NCBI RefSeq assembly: GCF_000003605.2
Contig: NW_003139326.1
Span: forward strand, 108,587-118,642
Direction of reading: 5' to 3'
Length of the DNA: 10,056 bases
From: Saccoglossus kowalevskii
Taxonomy: Eukaryota; Hemichordata; Enteropneusta; Harrimaniidae
The first letter of the stretch is position 1. Every line of letters starts with the position of its first letter. The notes beneath the pieces were generated by a model. The model ran no database searches. It was given only the letters and a program-made list of their open reading frames with translations, and was not told the DNA's origin. Positions 1 through 8,490 of the stretch are shown here, piece after piece. A program made the translations under genes and the position numbers.

Positions 1-574
1 CATCACTAAATGAACAAATCTGAGAAAGGTCTACATGCAGTATTTCTATATATGTAATATCAAAGCAATCAGACTTGCTGTTTTTAACAAGAAGTCGAAA
101 ATATCACTTTTTACCAAAAATGACAAAAATATTTACCAAAATTAGAGAATTGAAGATATCATCACAAAATGAACAAATCTGAGAGAGGTCCACATGTAGT
201 ACACCTATATATGTAATATCAAAGCAATCGGACTTGCGGTTTTTAACAAGAAGTCGAAAATATCACTTTTTACCAAAAATGACAAAAATATTCACCAAAA
301 TTAGAGAATTAAAGATATCATTACAAAATGAACAAATCTGAGAGAGGTCCACATGTAGTACCTATATCTGTAATATCAAAGCAATTGCACTTGCGGTTTT
401 TAACAAGAAGTCGAAAATATCACTTTTTACCAAAAATGACAAAAATATTCACCAAAATTAGAGAATTGAAGATATCAACATGAAATGAACAAACCTAAGA
501 GAGGTCTACCCAAGGTACATATACACCAAGTATCAAAGCATTCAGGCTTGTAGTTTTCAAGAAGAAGTCGAAAA
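1..574. repeat. Tandem array of ~159-bp units (pearl/Helentron-like)
   Basis: Units begin at 1, 160, 319 and 476 with variants of CATCACAAAATGAACAAATC. Spacings are 159, 159 and 157; the shorter third unit lacks two bases near 360. Each unit contains GAAGTCGAAAATATCAC and CAAAAATGACAAAAATAT. The fourth unit is more diverged and stops matching after about 574. The array runs off the left edge. A ~160-bp tandem core is a described feature of bivalve pearl elements and related satellites, which are thought to be non-autonomous Helentrons. That assignment rests on layout and remembered family traits. Confidence 0.85.
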
Positions 575-660
575 AGTAAAACATTGACACAGACGACGAC
601 GACGGACAATCACTCATATGATAAGCTCCGCTCGACAAAGTCGACAGCGGAGCTAATAAA
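575..660. mobile_element. Right end of the array element, with terminal hairpin
   Basis: After the last repeat unit come a GAC-repeat tract (592-606) and a strong hairpin. AGCTCCGCT (624-632) pairs with AGCGGAGCT (646-654), and CGAC/GTCG pair inside around an AAA loop. Helitron-type elements carry a hairpin near the 3' end, so this is the probable terminus. CTAA at 653-656 overlaps the stem, too close for a classical CTRR end. Confidence 0.6.
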
Positions 661-1026
661 TAGAAAATACTCTCAGTTTAGCAAACACCGTTGATATATA
701 TGCAACGCCATGATTGAATCCTTTGAACACTAAAGTCAACTTATATCACCTTCCACAAAATCAATTTTTCCCATTTTTTTTCTAAATAGTTGATCAAATA
801 CTAAAGCAAATGTGAAAGAATGCACATTTAGATCGAAAAGAAACCTACATACATGAATATATATATATATATATACAAAATGTTGCATCAATATTTTGGC
901 CAAAAAAGATTAAATCAGGTAATTACAATTTGACAGGTGACTACTGGTATGCTTATCTCTATATATTTTCCACACATCACAAATTTGACACTTAAAAGTA
1001 GTTGATTATTATAATGTAAAATACTT
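661..1026. other. Gene-free AT-rich stretch with AT microsatellite
   Basis: No coding potential or known element is seen. The only structure is an alternating AT run at 857-875. Confidence 0.6.
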
Positions 1027-1222
1027 TACTGTAGAATACTTTATTTTGGCTTGGAATTTATTTTCGCTATTTTCGATGAAGGGATGATTTCGTGAAAATA
1101 AATTTTTTCCTATATTTTACATTAATCTCGTCAAAAATCAGTGAAAATAAATTCCAAGCCAAACGCCCAAAATACCTTTTCAGCGAAAATTAATTCCAGC
1201 GAAAATAAAGTATTCTACAGTA
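1027..1222. mobile_element. MITE with CTGTAG terminal inverted repeats, copy 1
   Basis: The first 21 bases (TACTGTAGAATACTTTATTTT) are the exact reverse complement of the last 21 (1202-1222). Inside, more inverted sequence of the type GAAAATAAATTCCA-AGCC appears at 1044-1070 and 1141-1164. The element is about 196 bases with no coding capacity, so it must depend on another element's transposase. TA at both outer edges fits a TA target duplication, as in Tc1/mariner-related MITEs, but could also belong to the repeat. Confidence 0.8.
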
Positions 1223-1350
1223 TTTTCGCTGTTTTCACTGAATGGATGTGATTCAACTTCATCAAAAATCAGTGTAAAAATAAATTCCATTTACCCAAAA
1301 AATCTTTTCAGTGAAAAGTAATTCCAGCTAAAATAAAGTAATCTACAGTA
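1218..1350. mobile_element. Partial tandem copy of the CTGTAG MITE
   Basis: Directly after copy 1, the inner sequence (TATTTTCGCTGTTTTC, then TCATCAAAAATCAGTG) and the right end (...AATAAAGTAATCTACAGTA, ending 1350) appear again. Its left terminal repeat is absent and about 40 internal bases are missing compared with copy 1. This looks like duplication of the element's right part rather than a new insertion. Confidence 0.7.
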
Positions 1351-2480
1351 GTCTACATTTAATTGCGGTAATCATTTTATAACTTATTTCAAGGACTCGT
1401 GTACATGTTTATAGTCATTAAGTTAGAAAGGAGTAGTTTCATTTATCTAAGCTTTGTTTCAACATCGTTCAGTCTAATTAAATAAAACACATTCCATTTA
1501 TACTTGCATTAAATTGTAACAGTGTTTTGACATGGTTACGAGAACTAGCTAAAAAACTAGCTAAATTGACACAATCAGGGAACAATGGTACGGTACGTCA
1601 AAGACAACAAACAAGGACAATGTACAATGACCCCCTCACCCCTGAACTGTGTTACTTTGTTGTGAATTTTCGGTGATTTTGAATCCCTATGATGTTTATT
1701 ACGTGTATAATTATTTCAAGATATGCCGATATAAATACGTCTGTCGCCATTTTAATTTCTATTTATTATTTATTTTTTAATTGAATGTTTTCATGAATAT
1801 ATTATGAATTCATGTCTTTTTTTTTAACAATCTCTTATCAATACTTTTACGTACCCATGACTACCTGTCTTAACGCAAATACAAACAACAGCACTATTCA
1901 TTGTAGTGCATGTGATTTACAAATTCTCAGCCAGTTGTGAAGCACTGAACCCCTAGACGACCTTTCACCTATGATTAACCCACTCCGATAGGTTGGCCTG
2001 GCAACCAGTCAAGCATACCTCAAACAATTATTTAAATTAAATCAGTAAGATTATTAATACAAATACCTAGTTCAAATTCATGTCTTTGTGAAAGTTTACA
2101 ATGCAAATTATTACATCTCCAGGGAGGGAGGGGGTCCAATTGTCAGCCACCAGCAGTTTGCCATGACCATTATTGTCTAAAATAAAACAGTGGCTAAAAC
2201 TGGGTCACAACAGCTAGTCATTTGCATACCAGATAGGCAAATGAATTGACACTGCATACAAGCCCCAAACATGTTCTATTGCGATTTGAATTAATTTAGT
2301 TTGCCTCCATACATAGTGTTCTATTTAACAATTAAACTCCCTATAAATGTAAAATAATGTAAAGGCATTAATTTGGCTATTTTAATTACATAGTATTCAT
2401 TAGATTTTAAAATCGTAGATTTTTCCCAAAAAAAAAACAAAAGTTTCATTGTAATTTTTCATATTGACATGGATTTAATT
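1351..2480. other. Gene-free AT-rich DNA
   Basis: No open frame or family motif is recognisable. Minor structures are a direct repeat AACTAGCTAAA at about 1543-1566, a GGGAGGGAGGGGG run at 2122-2134, and CATTTGC...GCAAATG inverted around 2220-2242. If MNT extends beyond the left edge, this is intron 4. Confidence 0.5.
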
Positions 2481-2669
2481 TACTGTAAAATACTTTATTT
2501 TCACTTGGAAATAATTTTCGCCATTTTCGCTGAAGGGATGATTCAGTGAAAATAAAATCCAGCGAATACATTTATTTTTTCCTATATTTTACATTAAACT
2601 CCATACAAAACACCCACAAATGTTTTTTCAGCAAAAATTAATTCCAGCTATAATAAAAGTCGTAGACTG
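2481..2669. mobile_element. CTGTAG MITE, diverged copy
   Basis: TACTGTAAAATACTTTATTTTCACTTGG, CGCTGAAGGGATGATTCAGTG, TTTTTTCCTATATTTTACATTAA and TTTTTCAGCAAAAATTAATTCCAGCTA follow the same order as copy 1. The right terminal repeat is degraded (ATAAAAGTCGTAGACTGGA). The copy is therefore older or more decayed than the one at 1027. Confidence 0.75.
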
Positions 2670-2947
2670 GACTTATTAGCGAAAATAAAACAAAACCAAG
2701 AAAATATATATATAGAAAATAAATATATGTGTTTACAGCATGACAATTTTCACACACACACATGCGAGTTGCGCTAATGAGTTACATACATGTACAAAAT
2801 TGAAAAAAAAAATTAAAAGTTTGATTTTCCTAGTTTTTAAAATGTACTAAACAATAATGAAAACTGGCTTGATTTCACTGTTAACCGCTCTAGCTGAGAA
2901 CTGCTACTGAAACCGTCAGTCGCTATTTCAAAACCAATTCTATTCAC

Positions 2948-3045
2948 ACAACTAATGCTCTGTTTGTTTTCATTCAACAAAAGTGTTTTAAAAATAAACA
3001 TGCCCTCCCTGTTTTTTTTCCAAAACAGATAGCATTAGTGGTTGT
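2948..3045. repeat. Imperfect inverted repeat, 98 bases
   Basis: ACAACTAATGCTCTGTTT (2948-2965) matches the reverse complement of 3023-3045 apart from two 2-base gaps. ACTAATGCT/AGCATTAGT is a perfect 9-base core. It may be a small decayed foldback element. No target duplication is clear. Confidence 0.45.
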
Positions 3046-4630
3046 CTGCTACACTGTGCCTTGATATAAATTCTAATTATAATGACATTTTTTTTACATG
3101 GCCCTACTATTTCTACAGATAGTATGTAGAATTTAATATGCTTAACACTTTTGTGAAAGAAGTAGGTGGTTCAGACGTCTTAAAATTAGATTGAGATATT
3201 TTGTTCTAAAATTCTAACTATCAACAATGGCCATTTCAAATTATTTACCTTTTTTTGGGTGTAAAACAGTAAATTTAAATGAAAATAATTTAGGCCCTTT
3301 GTCTGAAATAATTGAACAAAACTAGGACATTTTGAAAAAAAATATCGGCAAATTTGCAAACATCCGATGAGCATTTGATTCACAGCTGAAGTATAGAAGA
3401 AACAATTTTCAAGAAACGTTTTAATTTTGTCCAGGGAAATTCTAGCAGTGGAGATTTCACTGGATTCATAAGCTTTTGAATGCCAGTCAATATTTGTCAT
3501 CTTTCACAAAATAGACTCGCATTAATAATTTATTTCTATGTCTTTTTTCAAAATTGTTGATTTAGACCGGTAGAAAACAGAAAATTATGTTTATTTATTC
3601 AAAATTATTTATTCAAGTTAATAACTTAAATTTAAGCATAGTACACTAAGCGCTGAGACGAACACTGTAGTTGGTTCACAAGCTATAATATTCAAATCTA
3701 CATATGAGCAAGCATAAAGTAATTGTAAGATACATATACGACGACAACGATGACGACGAGGAGTGCAGACATTACTGATGACAATAACCATTCTAGTAGC
3801 TTTGTTAGTTTTATTGAGTATCCCTGTCCAACCAATTATTTCAGCAAAACAATATAATTTTCCAAAAATAGTCAATTTAGAGTTTACGACAACAAAACTT
3901 GTATGCTACATAGAGAAAAATCGGCCATTAACATTCCAATTTAAGATAAACTTTTCTCCCAATCCAATGGTTGAATTTACGATTAATTTTTGCGATATAC
4001 ATTTTTTAACCGCATCTTTGAAACAAAACAAGTGGTTTTTATGTTAATGAAGGATATTGTTCCAAAATAATCTAACTACCATGGTTATATTGTCATGCAA
4101 ATATCAAGCTAAATGTTAGCACAAAGCAATGGACGTTACATAAAGTAAATACCACGGCAACAGATGCTCACAATTTTATTTATATCTTCAGAATGATCAC
4201 ACCAATCCAAAATATTACAAAGAGACGGAGATAACAATGTACAAATAATATGTGAATATTCAATCATATACATTGGAGTGAAATTTCATCAAATTTCCTA
4301 CTACATAACAGGTGAACGTGTTGTATTCAATATGGTTTCCACATAACACATGCCATTGTATGTAAAATTATATAGATGGAATTCAAACACACGCTATGCA
4401 CTTATTACCGCCCTTTTAAAAGGGCTCATAGACAGGCCGATAGTTGACTTGTTACAATACTGTCGCATTGAAGAACCGCATTTTCTTTTTTATTTAACCG
4501 ATGTGCAACGGGTTAAAATTTTATTTTCTAAATCTACCCAGAAAACATTTTGCTAAAAAAGACGCACAACTTCAGGCATAGATGGTTTAAAGCATTTTTA
4601 GCATTGTTAGCATTGAAGGAGGAGGGGCTT
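3046..4630. other. Gene-free AT-rich DNA, probable MNT intron 4
   Basis: Open frames of 85-104 codons occur on both strands here, but they are rich in Phe, Lys, Asn and Ile, match no family I know and overlap each other, so I treat them as chance. A short trinucleotide-like run (ACGACGACAACGATGACGACGA) lies near 3738-3760. Sequences at about 3196-3230 and 4049-4085 (ATATT-GTTC-AAAAT-TAACTA-ATGG) resemble each other loosely. Confidence 0.5.
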
Positions 4631-4633
4631 TTT

Positions 4634-4670
4634 CATCAGAGGAAAAAACGTTTTTTTTTTTTATCTGATG
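4634..4670. repeat. Hairpin with A/T arms
   Basis: CATCAGA (4634-4640) pairs with TCTGATG (4664-4670), and the A6 run pairs with part of the 12-T tract (4651-4662) inside. Role unknown. Confidence 0.45.
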
Positions 4671-6131
4671 TTTCTCTCACAGTGTTTTCCATAAAACGAG
4701 GTCTTATTAAGCTCCACTTCACTTCTTATATTTGTCAAATAAATAAAGATTTGAATTATTTTACAGAGAAGTTATGTACCAAATTTTAAAATTGAATACT
4801 GTACTTTGTAATTTATCTATTAAGAGCGCATCTCATAAAAAGCACATATAAACCATAAATTGAACTTGTTGTTATGCAGGATTATTAAATAGAACTTATT
4901 CTGAGCATAGAAAAAAATGCAAGTGTGTGTGATTGATTACTAATACCAGCTCCAATTACATAATGAGCTGGCGCCCCATCACCTGAGCTTTTGGGAATAA
5001 ATCATACGATATCTCCACGTCACAGAGGCAGTGAAAGTAGAGATATTTGTCTGAAATCGCTATTGTAAACTTATAATCAATGCCTGATAATAATCAATAA
5101 TTAGGTAATAAACATAAAAAGTGAATTTTCATCAATAATACATTTTTAGACAGCTTGAAATATTTTCTGACAGTTTGAATCCTGTAGTAATGATTTATGC
5201 AATTACTACTTGTGTTTATATTCATAAAGTGTACCATTTGTTCGAGACAGGAACGTCAACATTTGAGATGGGGCACTATGTTTTTATTGCAAGATTTCGT
5301 AACATAACCGTAGTTTGTTGCTATGTACTGTATACTAGTAAATTTACTCTGATATCATTTTTTTTCATTTTGATTTCATCTGCAAAGACAAAATTTCGCC
5401 AAATTTCAAACCCAAATTTTTTTTTTTTTTTTTTTTTACAATGTTTCTGAAAATGAACCCTAATTTTGGAGCCAACAGACAAAATTTTAGCCAATTTTCA
5501 GGGGTTACTCAAAAAATTTGTTGGGAATGTTTTGTGATTTTGCGATGAAATAAGGGAACTGGTGGTGAAAAGGTTAACAAACACCCCAAACAAAAGACAC
5601 ATAAACTCGAAACTCATCCACACAGAATAGAAAGGAGCATGGCAAATTACACCAGTATTATTTGGTTTCTGCAAAAAAACATGTAAAAAATCAAGAAAAA
5701 ATGGCTAAAATGGTCTCAAGACCTGAACCATTTTTTTTTAACCCTATCTTCCACAACTGATTTATTCATATCTCCATAGCAACCATCACTAAGATGTCAA
5801 GCATAAACGAGTAGAACCTGGCTCCTGAAATTATTTCTGCCAAAAAATCCCTTAGTTCATCAATGGTATGTGAATGGAGAATAAAGTAGAATATTACATC
5901 TTTTCAGGAAAAATAATTGTTTTATGACATTAGTCGTGTTGACATTACTTCACACATTACTGAGAAGAACAAACAAAAAAACAATAGTTCACATTGGACA
6001 ATTCTCCAGAAACTGGTGAATATTCATAATGGCAGTTTTTTTAAACAAAATACAGAAGTGATTTGCTGATGTTGAAGTATGACCTGTTGGCTTTTTGATA
6101 CACAACTTTTGAAAGGTACACTTTTCATGGT
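4671..6131. other. Gene-free AT-rich DNA, probable MNT intron 4
   Basis: No exon is recognised. A 21-T run lies at 5417-5437. Small inverted repeats are CCAGCTC/GAGCTGG (4946-4952, 4965-4971), the palindrome AGTAAATTTACT (5337-5348), and GGTCTCAAGACC near 5712. The 91-codon plus-strand frame ending in the poly-T run is low-complexity and not convincing. Confidence 0.5.
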
Positions 6132-6172
6132 TGTAAACAGGTCATTGTCAAAATGCAGCTTACCTGTTTACA
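6132..6172. repeat. Inverted repeat with two forkhead-type sites
   Basis: TGTAAACAGGT (6132-6142) and ACCTGTTTACA (6162-6172) are a perfect 11-base inverted pair 19 bases apart. Each arm contains GTAAACA, the FOX-family core. It lies about 580 bases into MNT intron 4. It may be an intronic enhancer element or a chance foldback. Confidence 0.45.
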
Positions 6173-6308
6173 CCCCATTCATAGTAGTCAATATTAACAA
6201 TAGATACTCTAATGCCTAAATTGATTATTTGACAGTCAAATTAGGAACATTTCACAAAGGATGGATGTCAACCTTGGTCTCAATAATAAAAATCCCCGAG
6301 AAACTGAT

Positions 6309-6332
6309 GGGGTGGGGGTGGGGGTGTGGGGG
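6309..6332 (+). other. G-quadruplex motif
   Basis: Four runs of 4-5 G (6309-6312, 6314-6318, 6320-6324, 6328-6332) are separated by loops of 1, 1 and 3 bases, a strong G4 pattern. It lies in intron 4, on the template strand for MNT, so the RNA would be C-rich here. Confidence 0.75.
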
Positions 6333-6755
6333 CTGCTTATTCAAGCAAAATCCATATTAAAATGGGTGAAGTATATCATAAAAATACAAATCAAAATGTA
6401 TACCCATGGGTGTTATTAGTAAGACTGCTTGAGGTTTGTCCTTTTTTTAAGTGTTTATACTACTTTTTAACATTTTTCATAACAGAAGGTAAAATATAGA
6501 CCAGATTTTTAAAAAAAATATGAAATTGTGATATATATATTCTGAATTATTATAGCGAGATTGCCAGTGTCAATTTCCACCCTGGCTGATTTAAGTGTGC
6601 CAGATTTAGATGTCAGTATTTCATAAATTCGCCTATTCAATATTACATGGTATTTCTGAGATAGTGCAACTTGGTTATGATTCAGCCAAACACAGAGGAA
6701 GGATGTTAAGTAACTTTATTTTCTAAAAAAATTTCTACTTTGAATACAAGCCTAC

Positions 6756-6867
6756 CTGGATATAACGCAAAGCACTTCTTAAAATACATAAATTAGAAGT
6801 TTTCTTGTCTTCCATATTTGGGATGTGTTTTTTCAAGACATCAAAGCACTCTTTTAAATGAGCTCGC
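6756..6867 (-). CDS. MNT: MNT exon 4: helix-loop-helix
   Basis: The exon follows a strong pyrimidine tract (about ten T, then CTTCTTTATTTGTAG) and starts with G, which completes the Arg codon split with exon 3. It encodes RAHLKECFDVLKKHIP, then a loop and a second helix ending SALRYIQ. The donor is CAG followed by GTAGGC at 6755-6750. Reading on into the intron reaches a TAG after six more codons, so retention would give a protein with bHLH but no zipper. The 112-base exon ends on a codon boundary (phase 0), where the family's zipper exon normally takes over. Confidence 0.94.
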
Positions 6868-8368
6868 CTACAAATAAAGAAGAAAAAAAAAACACGGTTT
6901 ACATCTGGAATTATACCATTCACTTCACATTGCACAGCGAAATTATTCCTATTTTTAACACTTGTAAAAGTGAGCACATTTATCAGACTTGTTATGATCA
7001 CGCACTCAAACAAATCACCATCCTTTTTTTCAAATACATTTGTAAAAAGTCTCCAGTTAAAGCAAGGGAGTTGTCACCTGAGCATGCATCAGGTGGCCAT
7101 AGCATGTCATTTTTTACAAACAAGCGTCTATCCATGAGCCATTGCGTTTTTAGCATGTATTGTTATCCTCACTTAGGACTCATCTCCCATGCCTGCGCAG
7201 GTGACGACCCTCCCACTTTATTAATAGCAGGACAATTTACTTCTGGATTAAATTAAAATTACAAAGGAAAACAAAATAGATAAATAGTCTGAACACCATG
7301 ACTCCCGGGTTTGCACCGGGAATGACAGCTTTCCCTTTAAAGGCCCATGTTGTCTAGACACTTTTGATATATGTATTGTTCTCCATTGAATTCTAAACAA
7401 CATTTTTTTCAAAGGACCTTCTTGCACTGGAAGACTGTGTTTAATATCTAATCTGAGAAACTGACATGGGCCTTTAACAATGCAATGTTTATTGTATCAG
7501 ATAATTCTATTTTTAGGACAACTTATTTCGAGTCACTTTACCTATTTTTCTCGAGTTTATTGTGAACTTCTCGCGTCCCAGCTCTGAAAAAATCAAAATA
7601 AAAATGACAAAACGATCGTGAAAATCTAGCAATGGTGGTTCTTGGGGGTGAAAAAGTTACGACCTCGCCAAGAAACAACCGATCCACTGAACACGGATGT
7701 GACCGAGTCAGGCACGGGGAAGTCACAAGACAGTAACTTCAGCTTTCAAAGCGGGTCACACAACACGGACAAAGGGCGTAAAACAACGGGCGGAATAACC
7801 CAAAGCGAGCTGAACATAATTCATCTTCCAGGGCACCAAATCACTCACCCGCCGGATCGCCGTTTTTCCCGGGCATCGTCGTCGATGAACAGTTCGATCA
7901 CCGGTACTGTTGTTGACTGGGCGATATCATGATGTAAACTGCGGGGTAGTGGACTTGACAATTCCACGAGCTTGGGGACAAGTTGCCTTTCCCCGTCATC
8001 TGCAACGCAAAGAAGGCGATATGTAAACGATCGAGCGAACAATGCTAGCTCCGGTTGGTCAATGGCCCCTAATTCTGTATGCAAACCCGCGTCGACACGT
8101 AAGCAAAAAAAAAAACTGAAGGAAATTTTTCGATTACGTGCGAAATTTGTTGCCGGTAGATTGTGACATCGATGAAGGTAGATTTGTACATACGCATACA
8201 ATATAACAGAGTATATATATACGTGTATAACACCGGTTAGAATATAGATTTAAATAAAAAGTTGGAAATCGAATTTCACAAAAACACCATAACATGTGCG
8301 TACTCACCACGTGCTTGGGCGCGCCACTCCAAAAACTCGGCTGCTTCCAACAACGTTTCTATGCTCAT
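6756..8368 (-). CDS. MNT: MNT-like MAX-binding bHLH repressor, 5' part (exons 1-4)
   Basis: Joining 8308-8368, 7849-7999, 7542-7583 and 6756-6867 on the minus strand gives 122 codons with no stop. Residues 1-20 form a Sin3-interaction domain (SID). Residues 21-70 are a linker. The basic region begins near residue 75, with His78, Glu82 and Arg86 at the 5-9-13 spacing that reads CACGTG. Helix 1, a loop rich in Asp and Lys (about 102-107) and helix 2 follow, ending at RYIQ. The ATG is chosen because the SID starts there, as in vertebrate MNT. MNT is a nuclear protein that pairs with MAX, binds E-boxes and recruits the Sin3-HDAC co-repressor, opposing MYC. The wording around TREVHNKLEKNRRAHLKECF and DDKKTSNL-type loop residues fits MNT rather than MXD or MGA. 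The zipper and C-terminus are missing because the gene continues past the window. The SID-to-bHLH linker is far shorter than in vertebrate MNT. Identification is from remembered family sequence, not a search. Confidence 0.93.
7075..7095. repeat. Foldback of two CAGGTG E-boxes
   Basis: CACCTGA (7075-7081) and TCAGGTG (7089-7095) are inverted around GCATGCA in MNT intron 3. CACCTG/CAGGTG is the SNAIL/ZEB-type E-box. A separate 10-base palindrome, CCTGCGCAGG, lies at 7192-7201. Confidence 0.4.
7303..7321 (-). repeat. tRNA T-arm-like hairpin
   Basis: On the minus strand, TCCCGG-TGCAAAC-CCGGGA forms a 6-base stem with a 7-base loop that differs from the T-loop consensus TTCRANY at one position. 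It resembles a pol III B box, as in a tRNA-derived SINE. No D arm or A box is seen upstream, where a MITE lies instead, so it is at best a fragment. Confidence 0.25.
7341..7473. mobile_element. 133-bp MITE with TTAA target duplication
   Basis: AGGCCCATGT (7341-7350) and its exact reverse complement ACATGGGCCT (7464-7473) bound 133 bases. TTAA lies directly outside each end (7337-7340 and 7474-7477). TTAA duplication is the hallmark of piggyBac-type transposition. The interior has no coding capacity, so it would be non-autonomous. It lies inside MNT intron 3, away from both splice sites. Confidence 0.75.
7542..7583 (-). CDS. MNT: MNT exon 3: basic region, 42-base exon
   Basis: A 42-base exon lies between the acceptor ATTTTGATTTTTTCAG (cag at 7586-7584) and the donor GTAAAG at 7541-7536. 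It encodes AGTREVHNKLEKN plus part of an Arg codon. It carries two of the three E-box-reading residues, His and Glu; the third, Arg, is the first whole codon of exon 4. Both ends are phase 2. Intron 2 is 265 bases and intron 3 is 674 bases. The exon is too short for gene finders that rely on long open frames, and is recognised from the family motif and matching splice phases. Confidence 0.92.
7849..7999 (-). CDS. MNT: MNT exon 2: linker between SID and bHLH
   Basis: The acceptor is a pyrimidine-containing stretch ending TTGCAG at 8005-8000, and the donor is GTGAGT at 7848-7843. Exon length is 151 bases: two bases completing a GAT codon with exon 1, 49 whole codons, and GG left over. The product is hydrophilic, with an acidic run (IDDDA) followed by a basic run EKRRSGG just before the bHLH. 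The same kind of Lys/Arg-Gly-Gly lead-in precedes the basic region of vertebrate MNT. There is no proline-rich stretch. Intron 1 is 308 bases. The frame stays open upstream of the acceptor, so a longer exon cannot be excluded, but the acceptor is good and the phase matches exon 1 exactly. Confidence 0.86.
8308..8368 (-). CDS. MNT: MNT exon 1: start codon and Sin3-interaction domain
   Basis: The ATG is at 8368-8366 and the frame reads MSIETLLEAAEFLEWRAQAR, which has the LLEAA-x-FLE core of the MNT/MXD SID. This short amphipathic helix binds the PAH2 domain of Sin3. The exon ends in CACGTG followed by GTGAGT at 8307-8302, a consensus splice donor, leaving one base (phase 1). The last six exon bases are themselves an E-box. 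The start has A at -3 on the minus strand (CAATATGAGC). The 5' end of the exon is not fixed because the UTR is included upstream of 8368. Confidence 0.93.
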
Positions 8369-8386
8369 ATTGGAACGACGAGATCG

Positions 8387-8422
8387 TCAAAAAACACGCC
8401 TGATTTTTCCAGTGGTTACCAT
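8387..8422 (-). other. Upstream ORF in MNT 5' leader
   Basis: An 11-codon frame (ATG GTA ACC ... GTT TTT TGA) ends 18 bases before the MNT start codon. If transcription starts upstream of 8422, as the promoter-like element near 8590 suggests, ribosomes would meet this ATG (with A at -3) before the main start. Further ATGs lie upstream on the same strand between 8480 and 8550. Whether any is in the mRNA is unknown. Confidence 0.4.
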
Positions 8423-8490
8423 TGATTATCGTCTTTGCAGTTATACAGACAAAGTGCACAAATCCGGGAATAAATCGCCGATTTGTCAGC

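Noticed and set aside
1-660. CRISPR array
   Set aside because: Units are ~159 bases with no spacer/repeat alternation and the genome is animal; it is a tandem repeat.
3186-3875. Minus-strand open frames of 104 and 85 codons
   Set aside because: Composition follows the AT-rich background, there is no domain or motif, and the second overlaps a plus-strand frame. No splice or promoter support.
3196-4085. Two similar stretches (3196-3230 and 4049-4085) as a dispersed repeat pair
   Set aside because: Similarity is short and gapped and I cannot extend it; not enough to call an element.
4095-4102. ATGCAAAT octamer as an OCT site
   Set aside because: A lone 8-mer in AT-rich DNA with no partner motifs; expected by chance.
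3763-5450. Plus-strand frames of 68-94 codons at 3763, 4350, 4550 and 5175
   Set aside because: Hydrophobic or Lys/Phe-rich chance frames, some running through poly-T tracts; no family resemblance.
6858-7256. 132-codon plus-strand frame
   Set aside because: It overlaps the antisense of MNT exon 4 only at its start, then crosses MNT intron 3. No recognisable domain; a shadow frame.
7303-7380. tRNA gene on the minus strand around the T-arm-like hairpin
   Set aside because: The T-arm resemblance is good but no D arm, anticodon arm or acceptor stem can be built, and the upstream side is a MITE.
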